Below are positions 1 to 9,670 of a stretch of DNA of 37,949 nucleotides, piece by piece. The DNA is from Chara braunii (lineage: Eukaryota; Streptophyta; Charophyceae; Charales; Characeae). The translations under genes were made by a program, and so were the position numbers. Within the stretch, counting starts at the first letter, position 1, and the number at the start of each line of letters is the position of its first letter. Location: contig BFEA01000234.1 of assembly GCA_003427395.1 (NCBI GenBank), forward strand, positions 60,991-98,939, read 5' to 3'. The notes below the pieces were generated by a model, which saw nothing but the letters and a program-made list of their open reading frames with translations, did not search any database and was not told the DNA's origin.

Positions 1-59
<59 letters not shown>
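1..59. repeat. (GA)n microsatellite
   Basis: An uninterrupted GA dinucleotide run opens the window and may extend beyond its left edge. It is the first of several GA tracts here. Confidence 0.98.
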
Positions 60-61
<2 letters not shown>

Positions 62-724
62 GCAGCATGCAGCATGTCAGTGGCGGGGATCACAAGGGCA
101 AGCGCTGACCTCCAACAAAAAGGAGAAATAATTTTATCGGAATTCAAGAGTTTTTTCTTTTCGAAATCCGAATAGAAAGGGTACAGGCTGTATTCCAATA
201 CAACGTGTAGGACCCGCACCATTTCAATTTCGAAAAAGGACTACCCGCACCGTTTCAATTTTGAAAAAGGACTGCGGCCTCCTTTGCCTCCTACTTGCAG
301 CTACCGGTCCTACGCGGTCCTGGACCAAAACCCGTGCGGTCCCACGGGCAGCTACCGGTCCTGTAGTTTCAAAACCCCCTAAACTGCCATGCCTTGTTTC
401 TCTAGCCTTCCAACGACCGTATAATGACCGACGACGAAAAATGTTCTCAGGGGGAGAAAACGCAACCCTGACGGGCTGCGAACTCGTGGGTGCTCTAGCA
501 GGCGAAGGAGATGAACGATGGATATGCGGCCTCTTGTGAGCGTAAAGTGGGTAATCTTCCTGCTCTCGAACTGAGGGTGCTGGTATTGCTCGACTATCCC
601 TATGTTTATTGAGGCAATTAAGGTAGAGTAGGCTAATAGTATTATCGGTTTATTGTTTGCTTATTTGAGGTTGACCTATCTCGTGGACAAGGGGGAACAC
701 GCGAATTCTTTTAGTGAACCGACT
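60..724. other. No gene recognised; short tandem duplications upstream of LINE A
   Basis: No convincing coding region is seen. Two local duplications are visible: a 31-bp unit beginning CCCGCACC at 213 and again at 244 (two or three mismatches), and a 15-bp motif (GCAGCTACCGGTCCT) at 297 and 348. The part nearest 725 could be the 5' UTR of LINE A, but comparison with the start of LINE B shows no obvious matching sequence, so the 5' boundary of the element is not resolved. A 92-codon open frame at 261-539 has no recognisable features and is probably chance. Confidence 0.5.
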
Positions 725-3605
725 ATGTCTGTGGAAGAAAAGAACAGAATCAAGGGCATTCTGGCAGATTGCTATAATGAAGGTCTTCTCCCGAAAAAAG
801 TATTGTCAAAGAATGTCGAAATTGGCGAAGAATGTCGAAATTGGCAAAGACTATGTCAGAGTGGAAGTTGACCCCGCCCTGTACGCTGTACAGGAAGAGT
901 GGCTTCACGAGAACATAGTTTCGTTTTTTTTTGGAAACGATTCCTCGTCCCTCCCGGTGAAAGTGAAAATCCGGCTTATCCGAATGTACAAAAAAGGCTG
1001 GGCTAAAGCGGGAACAATTAATGCTCCCCCAAAACGGGGCGTGTTCCATAACGAGGGTTTTAATTTAGTAACGTACGTGGCTTCGTCGCAACAGGTGGTA
1101 CAATGGATGCTGCGGAAAAAGGAGGACGAAATTAGCTTGGATGGCAGATCATATACAATTGCCTTCCGTCCGTGGATGTCAGAGAACGAATTATTTGAGT
1201 GGAGAGAGGCTCACAGGTACAAGTTCTTTTGGATATGTTGCATGTATGTCCCAGTGGCTGCACTGTCGTATGTAGCAGCAGCAGTCAAGGAAGCTTTCGG
1301 AGTTATTCTTGAGAAATATGAGACGTAGACAGAAGTGACTTCGTCAGAGATGATCAACATAAGGTTTGACTTAGAGTCTGGAGCACGAACACGGGATAAG
1401 CCATATTTAATTATTGATATGAAGAACGGTGGGTATGTGGAGATTTAAATTGTCCACGCCCAGACACCATGGTGTCGCGTTTGTAAGCAACATTTCCACA
1501 AAGAGGACGATGACGCCTGTCCGGCAAAAAAAACGCCGGCAGGGAAGGACAAGGGGCCCCAAGACCCACAGCCTGACGGTCGTAGGCCAGGGTCAGAAAA
1601 GGAAAAGGGGACAGAGAAAAGCATCCCCTCAACTGAGGATCAAAACGCCGGGAAATGAAAGGAAAAAGCCTCGGGAGGGGATGGGGATGCGGAGAAGGAA
1701 AGGGCGGATGGGAACGGCTCCCGCCCTGATGAAGAAATGAAGGACGTGGGGGAAGAGGAAAAAGGCAAGGATGGGGACCCAGGACCGTCCAGGGTGGACA
1801 AAGAGATAACATGACAGGTAGGGAAGGGTGATGGATCTAAGTCTCCAATCCCATACAAGGGCGCCCTCCTCTCCTCACAAGTCAAAGCGAAGAGCAAGAA
1901 GAAACCCAAGACAGGAAAGAGGAAGGAACTAAGGACAATACCAACAAAGGAGTGGAGATTGAACTTGAAACCTCCACAGCAAAAGAAAGGCCCTGGGAAA
2001 CAGTCAGATAAAAGGGAAGAGGGGTCAGGGATGAGGTCTTCCGAAGAGCAGAACGGGACAAAGGGAAAGGACACGACCGAGTAGGAGGAGGGAAGAAACG
2101 AATTGGGGCAGGACGAGTCACAAGGACTACTGCTGGAAAAGATGACAACGAAAGGGTCTTCCCCTTCCCCCAGGCCGATCACCCAGTCCCCATCTGCATC
2201 TGAGGGCCAGCCATCTGGTCCAGAGCCTGGTCCAGAGCCTGGCCCGGAGCCTGGTCCAGAGCCTGGTCCAGAACCTGGTCCAGAGCCTGGTCCAGAACCT
2301 GGTCCAGAACCTGGTCTAGAACCTGGGCCAGGCTTTGGCTCTGGTTCTAAGCACTCACCGGCGGACACAAAATTGTTCGAAGCAACAGACGAAGCAGTGG
2401 AAACACTTGCTCATCTCCTCACAGGAAAGACGCCCCACCCTTCAGTCTATAACAATATTTTATTTGAGGAAGCACAGTCTGACAGGGAGCGGTAACAGAA
2501 GGAGGGTTTCCGAAGTCCCTAGAGAGTAGGATTAAAGAAAAGGTTCAGCTTACCTCAGAGGAGGAGTCTGAAATCTCAGACAGGGACGAGGACGAAAGCT
2601 TCGAGGAGGAACAGGAACATGATTTTTTTTCCCCGACGGAAGGTATGTTCAAAACGCCCGAAGGAGAGGAGGTTCCAAAGGTAATACAACAACCACAGGA
2701 TGAAAGGAGGGGATTTCCCCAGCCATTCATCTTCTCCTCTCCAGTACCGAAGACTCCCACGGTTGTTCCAGCGAAAGGATAGCTGGTTCTGGGTAACTTT
2801 GAACCACTTTCGTCAGCAAAAAAAACAAGAGTAGAAGGGACAACCAGGCAAGTCCTATAGAGAGAAGGCAAGGTGAGCGGAGGTTCGGAAGACATAGTAT
2901 GGAGCTCTCCCAAACCTCCCGCCCAGCCCGTCGTTCTTTGGCCCTGGCAGGACCCATGCGCACATTATCCCGAAGAGATAAGGTAAAAGGCATGGTCCCA
3001 GACTACCTTGTTCCCATTGTATGCTCTCACGATGGTCACAAACCGAGATTTATGACGATTATGAGCAGGGATGAATCCCTGCTCTTACCATCTATCCAGC
3101 TACGTAGCTCCCCCTCCCAATTATGATTAGTAACTTGATTAAAATTCATGTCGTTCAAAGTTTGAGTGAGGTGGGACTGCTCCCCGAACCAAAAGCAGCG
3201 CGTCACTTGGTGGATACACCCGAAGGGGGCAAAGCACGGCTCATGTTTGTGTTCGCATACCTGTCACACATAATGGACAATAAAGCAAAATGGGACGACT
3301 TGAAAATTTACTGGGTAGAGCTATCCAATTTGGCCTCTCCCCAGTCGGACACAACTCAGGCCATAAGGCTGCTGTCTACAATGACAGCCCAAACGGTAGT
3401 TGAGTGGGTCTCCCAGACAGATAACAGATCAACATTGCTTTCGGAAGCTTTCGCTGAGACACTCCACAAAAGAAGGACAGGGAAAAACCTGAACTTCTTT
3501 GTGGGCGAGATGTTTTCTTCGGAGCCTCCGACAACAGAAGAAGGTAACACCAGCCGCATCCAAACCCCGAGCGGTCCAGCAAGCAAGGATGGTTCTACCC
3601 AGTAG
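725..3605 (+). pseudogene. LINE A ORF1 pseudogene (RNA-binding, DUF4283-like N-terminal region plus Cys/His knuckle)
   Basis: The likely start is the ATG at 725, reading SVEEKNRIKGILADCYNEGL, which aligns with SNEDMARIHTLLDSCYDDGL in LINE B ORF1. A 19-bp tandem duplication (809-827/828-846) shifts the frame; the body then reads in the frame that includes 3605. The N-terminal region up to about 1328 carries the motif FRPWM, as in LINE B. A knuckle near 1470-1520 (WCRVCKQHFHKEDDDACP) has spacing CX2CX4HX6C, matching FCQKCLWWYHDEFDPECP in LINE B. A long charged linker holds GPEP repeats, followed by an acidic DFFSP segment and a C-terminal domain (3123-3605). In-frame stops include TAG 1326, TAA 1446 and TGA 1656. 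Between 2500 and 3120 the reading moves through other frames. By family analogy the protein would coat LINE RNA. This copy is dead. Confidence 0.85.
2217..2324 (+). repeat. 12-bp coding minisatellite (GPEP repeat) in LINE A ORF1
   Basis: Nine head-to-tail copies of a GGTCCAGAGCCT-type unit with few substitutions (GAG/GAA, GGT/GGC) encode a Gly-Pro-Glu-Pro tetrapeptide repeat in frame with ORF1. Because the unit is a multiple of three, copy-number change would not break the frame. LINE B lacks this block but has a Pro-rich linker at the same place. Confidence 0.95.
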
Positions 3606-5325
3606 AATTAGACTTGCAAGCTGGAACGTTCGAGGTTTAGGAGACACAAATGATACATATAAAATACAGCGGTTGGCTTCCCGGATTCACTCACAACACA
3701 TTCAGGTCACATGTCTGCAGGAAACCAAGATTGGGCCGGACAAGATGGGAGAAATAGCAAACTGGTGGGGGGGGCCACAAATATGGTCCCCCGCGGTAGG
3801 AACTCGAGGGGGGTTAGCCATCTTGGTGGAAAAAAACCTAGACATTGGCATAATTGACTCTTGTGCGGACACAGAGGGTCGTTGGGCCTGGATTAAAATG
3901 GCAGTTGCAGATGAAGACTGGGCCGTGGTTTCGGTTAATGCACCGGTCGAATACACAACGAGGCTAAATTTCTTTGCAGACTTACCAAAAATAATTCCTG
4001 ACACTGGGAACCTTTTAATGTTTGGGTACTGGAACTACATCATGAATCCTGGTCTGGACTCCCCAAACCTTTTCCCAGTACGGGAAGATGCCTTGCTGTT
4101 AAGCTCGTTTATGGAATCACAGAACTTGTCCGATGTCTACAGAACAATGAATCCAGAGGCACATGGATTTACGTGGAGAGGCTCACGCCCATCAGCAAGA
4201 GCCCCAATACCTAAGAGAGGCCTGGACTTGATTTTGGCCAGGGGAGAACCCTGGGACCGTTGTATGTGGGAAGGAGTACGGGTGTTTTCACTATCCGACC
4301 ACTACCCTGTACTGATGGACGTCTTATCCAAAGAGACGGTGGAACGACACAGACCACCTTCCAGACTTAATGTATCTATTCTGAAGGATCCTGGGATAAC
4401 TTATTGGATAGATAGACAGATGAAAGAATGACATTCTGCTAAGGACCTATTTGACAACCCAGAAACCTGGGTAGATATGGGAATTGGCATTCTGCAGTCT
4501 GCTATGATTGAGTTCTCCAGGATGAAAGTTGCAGCACGTAATTCGAGAGAAACGCAGGTAATCAGAGAATCTGATATAGAATAGGCAGACTCCTATGATG
4601 GATCGGACCCTTTTCTTGAGTATTATTGGTCACAAAAGAGGTCCAAAGCCCTGAAGGAACAAGAGGAGTTGGAAATCCAACAATAGGCTACATAGCAGGA
4701 GTGACTAAAAGTCAAGGGGTTACTGGCTCATGATCGCATGACCAAAGCTACCTTCAAAGCATTGATTCGGCAGCAAGCTAAACCTCTAATGAGGGAGCTC
4801 ACTCACCCCTTTGCATTAAACGCTCCCCTGGCCTCAGAGACCGCAGACCTATGCACATATGCACTTGAATATTTTAGAGACATTGTCTCTACTAGAAGGC
4901 CTTATGACTCATTCGACACTAACTTGGCATACTTCCACCAGTTTTGGGATTGTACAACTAGGCAGGTATCTCCAAGCCAGAGCCAGATCCTAGATGAGCC
5001 TATCACGGTGGAGGAAGTCACGCGAGCGGCGAGGCAGATGGCCAAGGGCAAGTGTCCGGGCCCGGACGGTCTCCCAATTGAATTTTTTCTTTCAGCCTGG
5101 GACTCCTTCGCTCGCTTCTTGACATATATAATGAGACGCTAAGGACGGGCACCTTACCAAGAGGAATGCTAAAAGGCATGATATCTCCACTGTACAAAAA
5201 AGGGGATAAACAGAAAATACGAAATTGGCGCCCCATATCGGTCTTGAACGTGTCCTATAAATTATTAGCAAAGATCCTTGCCCTTAGACTGATTGAAATC
5301 CTTCCGGAAGTGGTCGGAAGCTATG
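3589..5325 (+). pseudogene. LINE A ORF2 pseudogene: APE-type endonuclease plus truncated reverse transcriptase
   Basis: The ATG at 3589 lies 17 nt inside the end of ORF1 (stop 3603-3605). The endonuclease domain follows: SWNVRGLG, then CLQETK, and near 4294 LSDHYP, all expected of an exonuclease-endonuclease-phosphatase fold. The GDFN catalytic motif is changed to GYWN (codon TAC at 4027), removing an acidic residue that is intact in LINE B. The first stop is at 4429. The same frame resumes to 5142 with RT motifs (KGKCPGPDGLPIEF), and after a frameshift 5166-5325 encodes LYKKGDKQKIRNWRPISVLN, the RT fingers. The YXDD box region is absent. Additional stops lie at about 4580 and 4685. Not functional. 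Confidence 0.9.
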
Positions 5326-5470
5326 TTGCACGCCCGGCTGCGGCCGGGGGGTCCAAATCGGCCGTGGCCTAGGCCGATGACCGAATCGGCCCGGTTCGGC
5401 CTAGGCCAACCAGCCGAGTTTGGTACTTGAATTTTTTTCCCCATTTTTCACGTGTAGAAAAAATAAATAA

Positions 5471-5515
5471 AAATATGGGCGTGTAGAGCTGAAAAAGCCG
5501 TACACGCCCATATTT
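5471..5515. repeat. Perfect 15-bp inverted repeat
   Basis: AAATATGGGCGTGTA at 5471-5485 is exactly reverse-complementary to 5501-5515, with a 15-nt spacer. It would form a stable stem. It might be an internal part of a small TIR element, but no flanking duplication was identified. Confidence 0.9.
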
Positions 5516-5690
5516 GTTTTTTGGGTGTCGGACCTTCCGCGCGGCAGAGGAAAAAAAAACGCAACCAAAAAAAAAAAAAAAAAAAAAAAAACCGTTGGGC
5601 CGTTTTGGCCCTGTTTTGGTGTCAGCGGGTAAGGGGCACCGTGTGGGCAGTGTGAGGAGGGCGGTGGGTCCAGGCCCAGGCCACGGCAAA

Positions 5691-5740
5691 ACTGTTGCCG
5701 TTTCAGATAAATGCTGCCATTTATCTGAAACGGTAACAGT
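5691..5740. repeat. 23-bp near-perfect hairpin
   Basis: Positions 5691-5713 (ACTGTTGCCGTTTCAGATAA plus ATG) and 5718-5740 are reverse complements with one mismatch (a C versus T) and a 4-nt loop, CTGC. The stem is longer than a typical terminator hairpin and could equally be a fold-back transposon remnant or a small-RNA-type stem. Sequence alone cannot choose between these. Confidence 0.88.
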
Positions 5741-5787
5741 TATTGCTGTTGCCACTGTTATGCTGCCAAACTGCCTGCTTGCACGCT

Positions 5788-5825
<38 letters not shown>

Positions 5826-5912
5826 AAAAGAGAGAGAGAAAGATCTTCTTCTTCTTCTTCTTCTTTTTCTTCTTCTTTTTCTTCTTCTTTTTCTTCTTCT
5901 TCCTCCTCCTAT
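5788..5912. repeat. (GA)n then (TTC)n microsatellites
   Basis: A GA run to about 5821 and impure GA/AAAG are followed by TTC/TTTTC trinucleotide repeats to about 5912. Open frames across it (Ser-rich or Lys/Arg-rich) are artefacts of the repeat. Confidence 0.95.
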
Positions 5913-6289
5913 GCTGCGCGGGTGGCTGCGGCGTGCGCCGCGCGATCTCGCGGGACAGCGCGCCGCCATTGGCCATCGTCGGCCCGACAGCCGTCGCCAT
6001 CGCCGCGCGCGGCCTTTTTCCGCACGGCAGCCGTTTTAGTGCCCAGCCGCGGCCGAACACGGCCGAAAGAGGCCGAAACCGGCCGATCGAGGCCGAACAC
6101 GGCCGTTGCAGCTCGCGGCTGTGCGGGGGGCCGACCGGCCTGGGGCCGCGGAGAGGACGGGCATCGACGACATCAGGGGGACGCGGCAGTGGTGGCAGCG
6201 GGGACGTCAGGGACTGCGTCGACGGTAGGGCACGGTCCGACGACATCGACGATCATCGCGACGGCTTGTTGGATTCGAGTGGGGGGACG

Positions 6290-7987
6290 ATGACAGGGGG
6301 TGCAGGGATCAGCGGTGCGGGGGGGTCTGGGGGTGCACAGTTCATCCCGATGTCCGAGAGGGAGATGGCGAAGTTGAGGCGGGGGAACTTGGTTTGGAGC
6401 TTTGTCACCGCAAGCAGTACGTCGGGGACCAGTCAAAGATGTATGGGAACCGAAAGTTGTGTTGCAACTTATGCGGCCACTTGTTTCAGGGGTGGTCGTC
6501 GAAGGCCGCACGCCATTTCACGCAGTCGAAGTACTGCAAGGCTAGGGGGATGAGAGTTCTCGCGGAACTTTGGAACGGCGCGGACTACACATTCGTGCCG
6601 TCCACTGCTCAGCGGGTGCAGAGGTGGATGGCGGACGAGGGGATACGGGATACAAGAGCGCCCGCGGGTGGCCAGCGACAACGGATGGACGACGCAAAGA
6701 GGGACGAGATTCAAAACGCCCTCGATGAGGAGGAGGGCCGTGAGGGTGGGATCGGGAAGGGGGGGGTGGCAGACGAGGCAGTCGGACAGCCTGACCTGCC
6801 AGGGGAGGAGGTGGTGATGACGTCGAGAGGCGTCGGTCGAGCGGGTCCCGCTCCTAGGGCGTCGCAACCTGAGTTGGAGCGCGCGAGGAGGGAGAAGAGG
6901 GCAGTGGGGGAGGCAGACGTCGAGGTGCGAGACACGGGCAGAGAGAAGAGGGCTCGGCAGACGACGATTGACGAGATGTACGACAAGGAGAAGTTGGCCG
7001 AGTTCACAGACACGTGGCTGCAGTGGATCTACGTGAAGGGTTACAGCGGGCGCCGAGATCCCTTCGCAGAGGGCGAAGGTGGCGACGATGGTGAGCGAGG
7101 TGCGCCCCGCTTTCCGGGACACCGTTGCCACCATCCTCTCCGACGGGAGGAAGTCGCGCAGCGGCAAGCCGCTCGTCAACTTCCTCGTCGGGGGCGCCAA
7201 TGACGCCCTGCTATACGCCACCGTCGCACGTGGCTGGTCGGTCCGAGATACAACGGGCATCGTGTACCGTAGGTGGCGGGCCATCATCTTGTCCTTTCCT
7301 GCAAAGGACGTGATCGGCTTCTGCACAGACTCCGCCAGTAACTATACGGCGGCAGCGCGCAGATTCGCCACGGACCCCGAGCCCGATATTAGGAGGATCA
7401 CTTGGCTCCCCTGCTCCACCCATGTCTGCAACTTGATGTTGTCAGATATCGGAACGCAAGTGGGGTGGGTCAAGGACACCATCATCCGCGCTCGAGCGCT
7501 TGTGCGATTTATTAAATCGCACGGCGCTGCTCACGCCCTGTTTAGAAAGGTGAGCCCTCGCGTTCAGCTCGTCGAGCCCGTCGAGACATGGTTCGCATCG
7601 GTTTTCCTGATGCTGACGTGTCTCAAAGGCCGACCAGACGCGTTGGAGAGCATGTTGCACGGGGATGCTTGGGCACGCATCCCGTGGGAGCACAGGCTTG
7701 TATCGCAGGCGCAAAGGGTGCATCAGCAGATCCGGGACGGGGAGTTTTGGCGGTGTGTCGACTACGCCATCCTTGTCATGGCGCCCGTCCACCAGCTGTT
7801 GCGCAGGATGGATAGGGGGGGGATGATGATGTCCGTCGTTTACGAGTGGAGTCAGCATGTGCTGCGATTGATGAGGAGGGTCGACGTGCCAGTGGACATG
7901 ATCGAGTCGTACGTGCGTGAGGTTGCCATCCGCAACCTCCACAACGGTCATTTGGAAAAGCATAAAACTGACGGATTGGGTTCGTGA
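6290..7987 (+). pseudogene. hAT transposase pseudogene, N-terminal two-thirds (BED zinc finger, DUF659-like region)
   Basis: An ATG at 6290 (TGGAGISGAG..., with SEREMAKLRRGNLVW) leads into a frame shift near 6395, after which 6394-7050 encodes a BED-like finger (CNLCGHLFQGW...ARHFTQSKYC), a charged linker, and TTIDEMYDKEKLAEFTDTWLQWIYVKG. A second break near 7040 (frame change, apparently with loss of sequence) leads into PSQRAKVATMVSEVRPAF and then the RNase-H-like core: GFCTDSASNY, PCSTHVCNLML, VETWFAS, and LLRRMDRGG. This resembles DUF659-type plant hAT transposases. The C-terminal dimerisation domain is missing: hAT similarity ends near 7960 and a Ty3 integrase fragment follows at once. 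A different copy at 34100-37533 carries the missing half, overlapping at LLRRMDRGG. The protein would bind and cut element ends; this copy cannot. Confidence 0.85.
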
Positions 7988-8008
7988 CTGACATTTCCCC
8001 ATCCCTTC

Positions 8009-9217
8009 CAGAGATACGATTGGCTCCGATCTGCTCACGAGGAGCAGGCCGCTCATTTCGCGATACGTGGCACGAAGGCAACTGTAGACCAGAATCGATG
8101 GTTCTAGTCCAATAAACGAGATGATGTCAAATACATTGTCGCTAACTGTCTGGTCTGTGCCGCTGATCGCGCCCCTATACGGGGACCAAACACGATCGTA
8201 CCAACGGAAGTAGAGCATCCTTTCCAGCGAGTCAGTATGGACACGACAGATATTGACGTGCCACTTGGCCCAAACCGCTGTGAATATTCTATTTTATTAG
8301 TATTAATTGACCACTTTTCCAAGTACATCGAAGTCTATCCCTGTAAGACCCGAAAGGTCGCAGAAATAGCCACGTACATCGAACGGTTCCTCTATACCCA
8401 TCTAGATACGGAAGAAATTCTAACTGACAATGGATCTGAATTTAAAGATGAGGTAGAAAAACTACTTGCACGAAGGGGCGTCACGCTCCCTCATACGGCA
8501 CCCGACGTATCCCAGTCGATTGGGTTGGCCGAGAATGCCAGCCGTATGATTAAAACCGCCCTTCGCAGGAACTTAGCGGCACAAGACACGCGTCCTGAGC
8601 CCGTGATCGTATATCAGATCGTCGGCATCCACCGGGCCACCCCTCACGAGTCTACGGGGTTCACCCCCTTTCAGCTTCGAACTAATAGCCTCCCCTGCGT
8701 CGATTACCGGGGTAACTCCGAAATTGCCGAAGCATGGGGTAGAGACACGCGTGCAGCCCTCAAGGCCAAGGCCAAAAGGTACACCGATTTGATGGAACGG
8801 GCCGTTCCGAAGCTAGCCCGAAAAAGACAAAGGATGGCCGAGCTGGCCCACGGTAGACAGGTCCGTAGCTACGAGGCCCGGAACGGAAATGCTGGGCCCC
8901 AGTACCAGTATAAATTGGGGGACCTAGTGCAGGTACGTAAATGTGCACGCGACCAGAAACTCGCTCCCAAGTTCTCTGGTTGTTTTCGCGTTGTCGAACT
9001 CGGGCCCAACGGCGCCAACACGGTGCGCATGGCGCCTGAGGCTAGCGCCAGCCATAGCTCCGTCCCCCTCGTCCGACATACCTCCTACCTCCGTCTCCTT
9101 CCTCCTTCCGATCTTCCTCCCTCTTCTTCCTCGGAAAGCGAGGAAAACGACGACGATCTAACCCTCTCTCCTATTTCTCCCTCTTGTCCCTCGTCCTCCT
9201 CTCCAACCACACCATGA
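8009..9217 (+). pseudogene. Ty3/gypsy-type integrase fragment (zinc finger, DD35E core, C-terminal domain)
   Basis: The reading from about 8009 begins with a degenerate HHCC finger (AHEEQAAHF ... NCLVC) interrupted by a TAG at 8105-8107, replacing the Trp expected before PNKRDD-like residues. The catalytic core follows: VSMDTTDID, DHFSKY, ILTDNGSEF and GLAEN. Counting from the ATG at 8237, the second Asp is residue 64 and the Glu residue 99, the canonical DD35E spacing. A C-terminal part (YKLGDLVQVRK, KFSGCFRVVEL) resembles the GPY/F module with a changed motif. It ends in an acidic Ser-rich tail and a TGA at 9215-9217. No gag, protease or RT lies upstream; hAT sequence abuts it. It would have inserted LTR-element cDNA into chromosomes. 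One stop suggests recent decay. Confidence 0.88.
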
Positions 9218-9670
9218 GTTTCATCACGGAGCGGGTTCTCGACACACAGCTGCNGCAGCCACGTGGCCACATCTCAGAGATCCGACAAGTTTGTCACCCT
9301 TGGCTCAATACGGATCTCCGCCGTTTGATGCGATTCTTCTGCAACGAAGGTATCTGTGCCGCCGCCACGTTTCGGATAGACGGAGGTTACTGCAGTTCAT
9401 CGGCGAGCGGGTCCCAGAACGAGCCACGTCACCACAGTGGCGGCATTCACTAGCGACATCAGCTCGGTCAATCCGTTGCGGCATACCACGATCTTGGCCC
9501 CGATGCGCGAGTGGACAGAGCAAGTGTCCAACGTGTGGCAGCACATCCTCGCCCGGGAGGGGTATAACATCATCCCGATCTTTGCATCGGACCCTGACGG
9601 CATTCGTCGATCACCACGCGAGCGGCCAGTTGCGATCCTAACCCTCGTCCCCTTCCCCCATCCCCAATGA
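9214..9670 (+). pseudogene. Unrecognised ORF X1 downstream of Ty3 integrase
   Basis: The ATG at 9214 overlaps the integrase stop as ATGA. The reading (SFITERVLDTQL..., HISEIRQVCHPWLNTDL) runs through an ambiguous base at 9254 and stops at 9451 in the first frame. A neighbouring frame is open across the same place and continues coding-like (TTVAAFTSDISSVNPLRHTT, ILAPMREWTEQVSNVWQHIL) to a TGA at 9668-9670. I infer one ORF of about 150 codons with one frameshift near 9400-9440. I recognise no domain. Position, strand and overlap suggest it belongs to the same retroelement, in the place where some Ty3-type elements carry an extra or env-like ORF. No signal peptide or membrane span is obvious. 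Confidence 0.5.

Larger units (their letters stand above)
725..5325 (+). mobile_element. LINE A: L1-type non-LTR retrotransposon, decayed and 3'-truncated
   Basis: Two consecutive sense ORFs match the plant L1-type plan: ORF1 is an RNA-binding protein with a Cys/His knuckle, and ORF2 has an APE-type endonuclease followed by reverse transcriptase. The same architecture and clear residue-level similarity occur in LINE B (17331-24747, minus strand), so these are copies of one family. LINE A stops inside the RT fingers/palm near 5325, where GC-rich unrelated sequence begins. It therefore lacks the catalytic RT box, the C-terminal Cys/His motif and a poly(A) tail. Loss of the 3' part is not the usual 5' truncation of LINE insertion and implies a later deletion or insertion. 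Multiple stops and frameshifts make it inactive. Confidence 0.9.
5326..6289. other. Non-coding, GC-rich and low-complexity region between LINE A and hAT
   Basis: This stretch holds no gene I can support. It starts with a GGCCTAGGCC-bearing GC-rich segment (to about 5410). Two hairpins, a poly(A) run (about 5567-5592), GA and TTC microsatellites (5788-5912), and a GC-rich block with repeated GGCCGA motifs (about 6051-6115) follow. It may include the 5' end of the hAT element, but no terminal inverted repeat or target duplication was identified. Confidence 0.6.

Noticed and set aside
1640-2368. 242-codon minus-strand frame with Gly-Ser-Pro repeats
   Set aside because: It is the antisense shadow of the GPEP-encoding LINE A ORF1, whose sense reading aligns with LINE B.
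5790-6246. Overlapping open frames on both strands with Ser, Lys or Arg-Glu runs
   Set aside because: They are translations of GA and TTC microsatellites and GC-rich DNA; no domain and no independent support.
6469-7326. 285-codon minus-strand frame
   Set aside because: Antisense to the hAT transposase, which has recognisable motifs in sense; GC-rich DNA commonly leaves long antisense frames.
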